Source of the DNA: DASPUI01 sp035622995
GTDB lineage: Bacteria > Verrucomicrobiota > Verrucomicrobiia > Chthoniobacterales > UBA10450
NCBI GenBank assembly: GCA_035622995.1
Contig: DASPUI010000163.1
Location: 1-9,066 of the forward strand
Direction: 5' to 3'
Length of the DNA: 9,066 bases
Positions 7,415-9,066 of this stretch are shown one piece after another. Each line of letters starts with the position of its first letter. The stretch's first letter is position 1. The notes beneath the pieces are model-generated. The model saw only the letters and a program-made list of their open reading frames with translations, did no database searches and had not been told where the DNA came from. A program made the position numbers and the translations under genes.

Positions 7415-8254
7415 ATGAAACGAAAACCTATCCATCTCGCAGGATTAGCCATTTTGCTTCTATTGATGTTTGCGACGATCAGCTTTGCTCAATCGCCGTC
7501 TACAGGCGGCGATGGTGTCCGCGCAAAAACTCTCTGGCAACAGATCCAGGAAGGCGGTTGGGTCATGTTGCCGATCGCGCTCTGCTCGATCGCGACGCTT
7601 TACCTGATCGGCGACGGTATTTTACGGACCGGCCGCGCCCGACTTGCGCCACTTGAGCACGAGCAAAATGTGAAGACGCTGTTTCGTCAGGGCGATTACG
7701 TCAGCGCTTACAATTATTGCAAGGAGCACCCGTCCGCGCTGACGAACGTTTTGCGAGCCGGCATCGGTTTGTTAGGCGATGGAAAAGAAGTGGCCGAGGA
7801 GGGAATGCTGGCCGAGTTGGCGAAGGAAAATTCGCGGATGCAAACGTACATCAGCTATTTGTCCGTGATCGGCGTTTGCACGCCAATGCTCGGTCTTCTG
7901 GGCACGGTGACGGGCATGATCAAGGCCTTCGCCAAACTGGGCGCGTCCGGAATCGGCGATCCGTCCGGATTGTCGGCAGCGATCGGCGAAGTGCTGGTTG
8001 CAACTGCCAGCGGACTTTTTATCGCCATTCCGGCCTTCGGCGCATTTTATTTTCTGCGCAATCGGGCGGCGGCCGCAATTCATCACGTCCAGGATGTCGT
8101 GAACAGTTTGTTCCGTAAAATGCCGTACGAATCGCTCGCCGGCGTTCATCTTGGCGACGAAGAATTGTATGCCGCCATTCCCAACTGGCTGGTGCAACCA
8201 AAAGGATCGGGCCAGACCGGTAAGCTGATGTCGCCGGCCGACCAACCGAAGTAG
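7415..8254 (+). CDS. MotA/TolQ/ExbB-family proton channel protein
   Basis: The 279-residue product is the channel-forming subunit of an inner-membrane motor using the proton motive force, which in this family forms a pentamer around an ExbD/TolR dimer. It starts with a signal-like segment (residues 1-25, MKRKP, hydrophobic core, TISFAQ) and a short Ser/Gly-rich stretch. TM1 is at about 49-69 (VMLPIALCSIATLYLIGDGI), a cytoplasmic region follows at 70-143, TM2 is at about 146-168 with the family motif TPMLGLLGTVTGMI, and TM3 is at about 190-214 with GEVLVATASGLFIAIPAFG. A cytoplasmic tail ends the protein. A cleaved signal peptide would leave the N-terminus outside, matching ExbB topology. ATG 7415 has GGGAG at 7398-7402, 12 bases away, a somewhat long spacing. 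It lies 24 bases after the TPR gene and 9 before an ExbD gene. Sequence alone does not separate ExbB from TolQ; the missing pal/tolB argues against naming it tolQ. Confidence 0.95.
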   Translation: MKRKPIHLAGLAILLLLMFATISFAQSPSTGGDGVRAKTLWQQIQEGGWVMLPIALCSIATLYLIGDGILRTGRARLAPLEHEQNVKTLFRQGDYVSAYNYCKEHPSALTNVLRAGIGLLGDGKEVAEEGMLAELAKENSRMQTYISYLSVIGVCTPMLGLLGTVTGMIKAFAKLGASGIGDPSGLSAAIGEVLVATASGLFIAIPAFGAFYFLRNRAAAAIHHVQDVVNSLFRKMPYESLAGVHLGDEELYAAIPNWLVQPKGSGQTGKLMSPADQPK

Positions 8255-8263
8255 GAACGAGAA

Positions 8264-8719
8264 ATGGCGGCGGGCGCAGGCGGAGCAGAATCGGGCGAAC
8301 CTGAATTTCAGGTGGCGCCGATGATCGATGTTTTGCTGACGATCCTCGTTTTCTTCATGACGATCACTTCGGCGCAGGTATTGAAAGTCGACAAAACAAT
8401 CAATCTACCGGTTGCCAAGGACGCGCAGAAGAAAGACAACTCGCGCGCGGAAACGGTCGTCAATGTTCGTTGGAAAGATAAGAAGGCGAGTTTTGTTTTT
8501 GACGATCGCGTGTTCGCGCAGGCAAGCGCGATGGTCGAGCCGCTGAAAACTGCCAAGGCGACCGGCGAGAAAAAAGTGACCGGCACACAGAACCCGACGT
8601 TTCGCGCCATCATTCGTGGCGATCGCGATGTTCCAGCGATCTACGTTTCCCAGGCGATGAATGCGTGCGCCGAAGCCGGCATTAGCGACATCTCCTTCTC
8701 AGCAGTGAACAAGGACTAA
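8264..8719 (+). CDS. ExbD/TolR-family protein, first copy
   Basis: The 151-residue product is a typical ExbD/TolR: a short cytoplasmic N-terminus (1-18, here acidic and Gly/Ala-rich rather than basic), one transmembrane helix (about 20-40, APMIDVLLTILVFFMTITSA) and a periplasmic domain (about 45-151). Asp22 matches the essential membrane Asp of ExbD (Asp25 in E. coli) that takes part in proton flow. The C-terminal part fits the ExbD fold: RAIIRGDRDVPAIYVSQAMN followed by AEAGISDISFSAV. The start ATG 8264 has AGGA at 8253-8256, which overlaps the stop codon of the channel gene, so translation is likely coupled. It sits between the channel gene and a second ExbD gene, and probably forms the channel's central dimer, alone or with the second copy. 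Confidence 0.94.
   Translation: MAAGAGGAESGEPEFQVAPMIDVLLTILVFFMTITSAQVLKVDKTINLPVAKDAQKKDNSRAETVVNVRWKDKKASFVFDDRVFAQASAMVEPLKTAKATGEKKVTGTQNPTFRAIIRGDRDVPAIYVSQAMNACAEAGISDISFSAVNKD
8711..8715 (+). promoter_or_regulatory. Ribosome binding site of the second ExbD gene
   Basis: AAGGA lies within the last codons of the first ExbD gene, 7 bases before ATG 8723. It is the best Shine-Dalgarno match in the operon and fixes the start of the truncated second ExbD gene, only 3 bases after the preceding stop. Confidence 0.65.
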
Positions 8720-8722
8720 CGG

Positions 8723-9066
8723 ATGCGGCTCGAGCAAAATCAAAACGAAGGCGCCTTCGGTTTTCAAATCGCGCCGATGATCGACGTTGTTTTCGTGATC
8801 ATGCTTTTTTTCATGGTCATGGCGGGCGCGGTAAAGGTCGAAAATGAACTCAACACTCAACTTCCCGGAACCGCGGCGACATCGACCTCGACCGATTTCG
8901 TCGATGAGCAAATCATCACCATCTCCGATACCGGCGAAGTGAGCTTGAATGACGAGCCTTTCGATTCCGCGGCGAGCAAAGATTTGCCCCAGCTCAAAGC
9001 AACGCTAATGCGCTTGAAGGAAAACGCGGACGCTGCCAAAACGCCGGCGGTTGTCACGATTATCAG
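8723..9066 (+). CDS. ExbD/TolR-family protein, second copy (3' end cut off by the window)
   Basis: The frame runs open from ATG 8723 to the last base, giving 114 complete codons with no stop. The N-terminus (MRLEQNQNEGAFGFQ) is followed by a transmembrane helix at about 16-37 (IAPMIDVVFVIMLFFMVMAG). Asp21 is the membrane Asp expected in ExbD/TolR. The periplasmic part (NELNTQLPGTA, QIITISDTGEVSLNDEPF, LPQLKATLMRLKEN, then PAVVTII) matches the ExbD domain up to about the point where the usual '(A)D..V.Y..V' end would follow, so probably only 20-40 residues are missing. It shares the motif APMIDV with the first copy but differs widely outside it, so it is a separate subunit rather than a fresh duplication. 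It starts 3 bases after the first copy's stop codon. Confidence 0.94.
   Translation, partial: MRLEQNQNEGAFGFQIAPMIDVVFVIMLFFMVMAGAVKVENELNTQLPGTAATSTSTDFVDEQIITISDTGEVSLNDEPFDSAASKDLPQLKATLMRLKENADAAKTPAVVTII

Noticed and set aside
7415..8719. Naming the motor genes tolQ/tolR
   Set aside because: The family motifs do not distinguish TolQ/TolR from ExbB/ExbD here, and no tolA, tolB or pal is visible to support the Tol assignment.

Overview
This window is an ordinary-looking stretch of chromosomal DNA from a Gram-negative-type bacterium, with moderate-to-high G+C. The outer-membrane logic of its genes (a Prc-type periplasmic protease, secreted TPR proteins, an ExbB/TolQ-ExbD/TolR motor), the two consecutive ExbD genes and the overall protein style make a soil Verrucomicrobiota member (Chthoniobacterales/'Spartobacteria'-like) my best guess. 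That assignment is an inference from style, not proven by a marker gene.

Layout. Bases 1-581 (+) carry the C-terminal part of a kinase of the aminoglycoside-phosphotransferase fold, of the type that includes the cell-wall-recycling sugar kinase AmgK. It converges, with only a 28-base gap, on a metallo-beta-lactamase-fold (glyoxalase II-like) hydrolase on the minus strand (610-1221). A 216-base divergent intergenic region (1222-1437) separates that hydrolase from a Prc/Tsp-type tail-specific protease (1438-3639, +). After 68 bases, which include a small hairpin followed by a T-rich tract, a second plus-strand block runs to the window end. It holds a 946-residue secreted TPR protein (3708-6548), a 281-residue secreted protein with a beta-rich N-terminus and TPRs (6545-7390), an ExbB/TolQ/MotA-family proton channel (7415-8254), an ExbD/TolR-family protein (8264-8719) and a second ExbD/TolR-family protein (8723 to beyond 9066).

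How the genes may work together. The last five genes are tightly packed (ATGA overlap, then gaps of 24, 9 and 3 bases) and look like one operon. ExbB/ExbD-type proteins form an inner-membrane motor driven by the proton motive force. The two TPR proteins carry signal peptides and should sit in the periplasm, where they could act as scaffolds or partners of that motor. No TonB/TolA, Pal or outer-membrane receptor lies inside the window, so what the motor drives cannot be read here; the operon continues past base 9066. The adjacent Prc-type protease is also periplasmic. In E. coli Prc works with a TPR adaptor (NlpI), so a functional link to the TPR proteins is plausible but unproven.

I saw no tRNA, rRNA, CRISPR array, insertion sequence, phage gene or clear sign of recent transfer.
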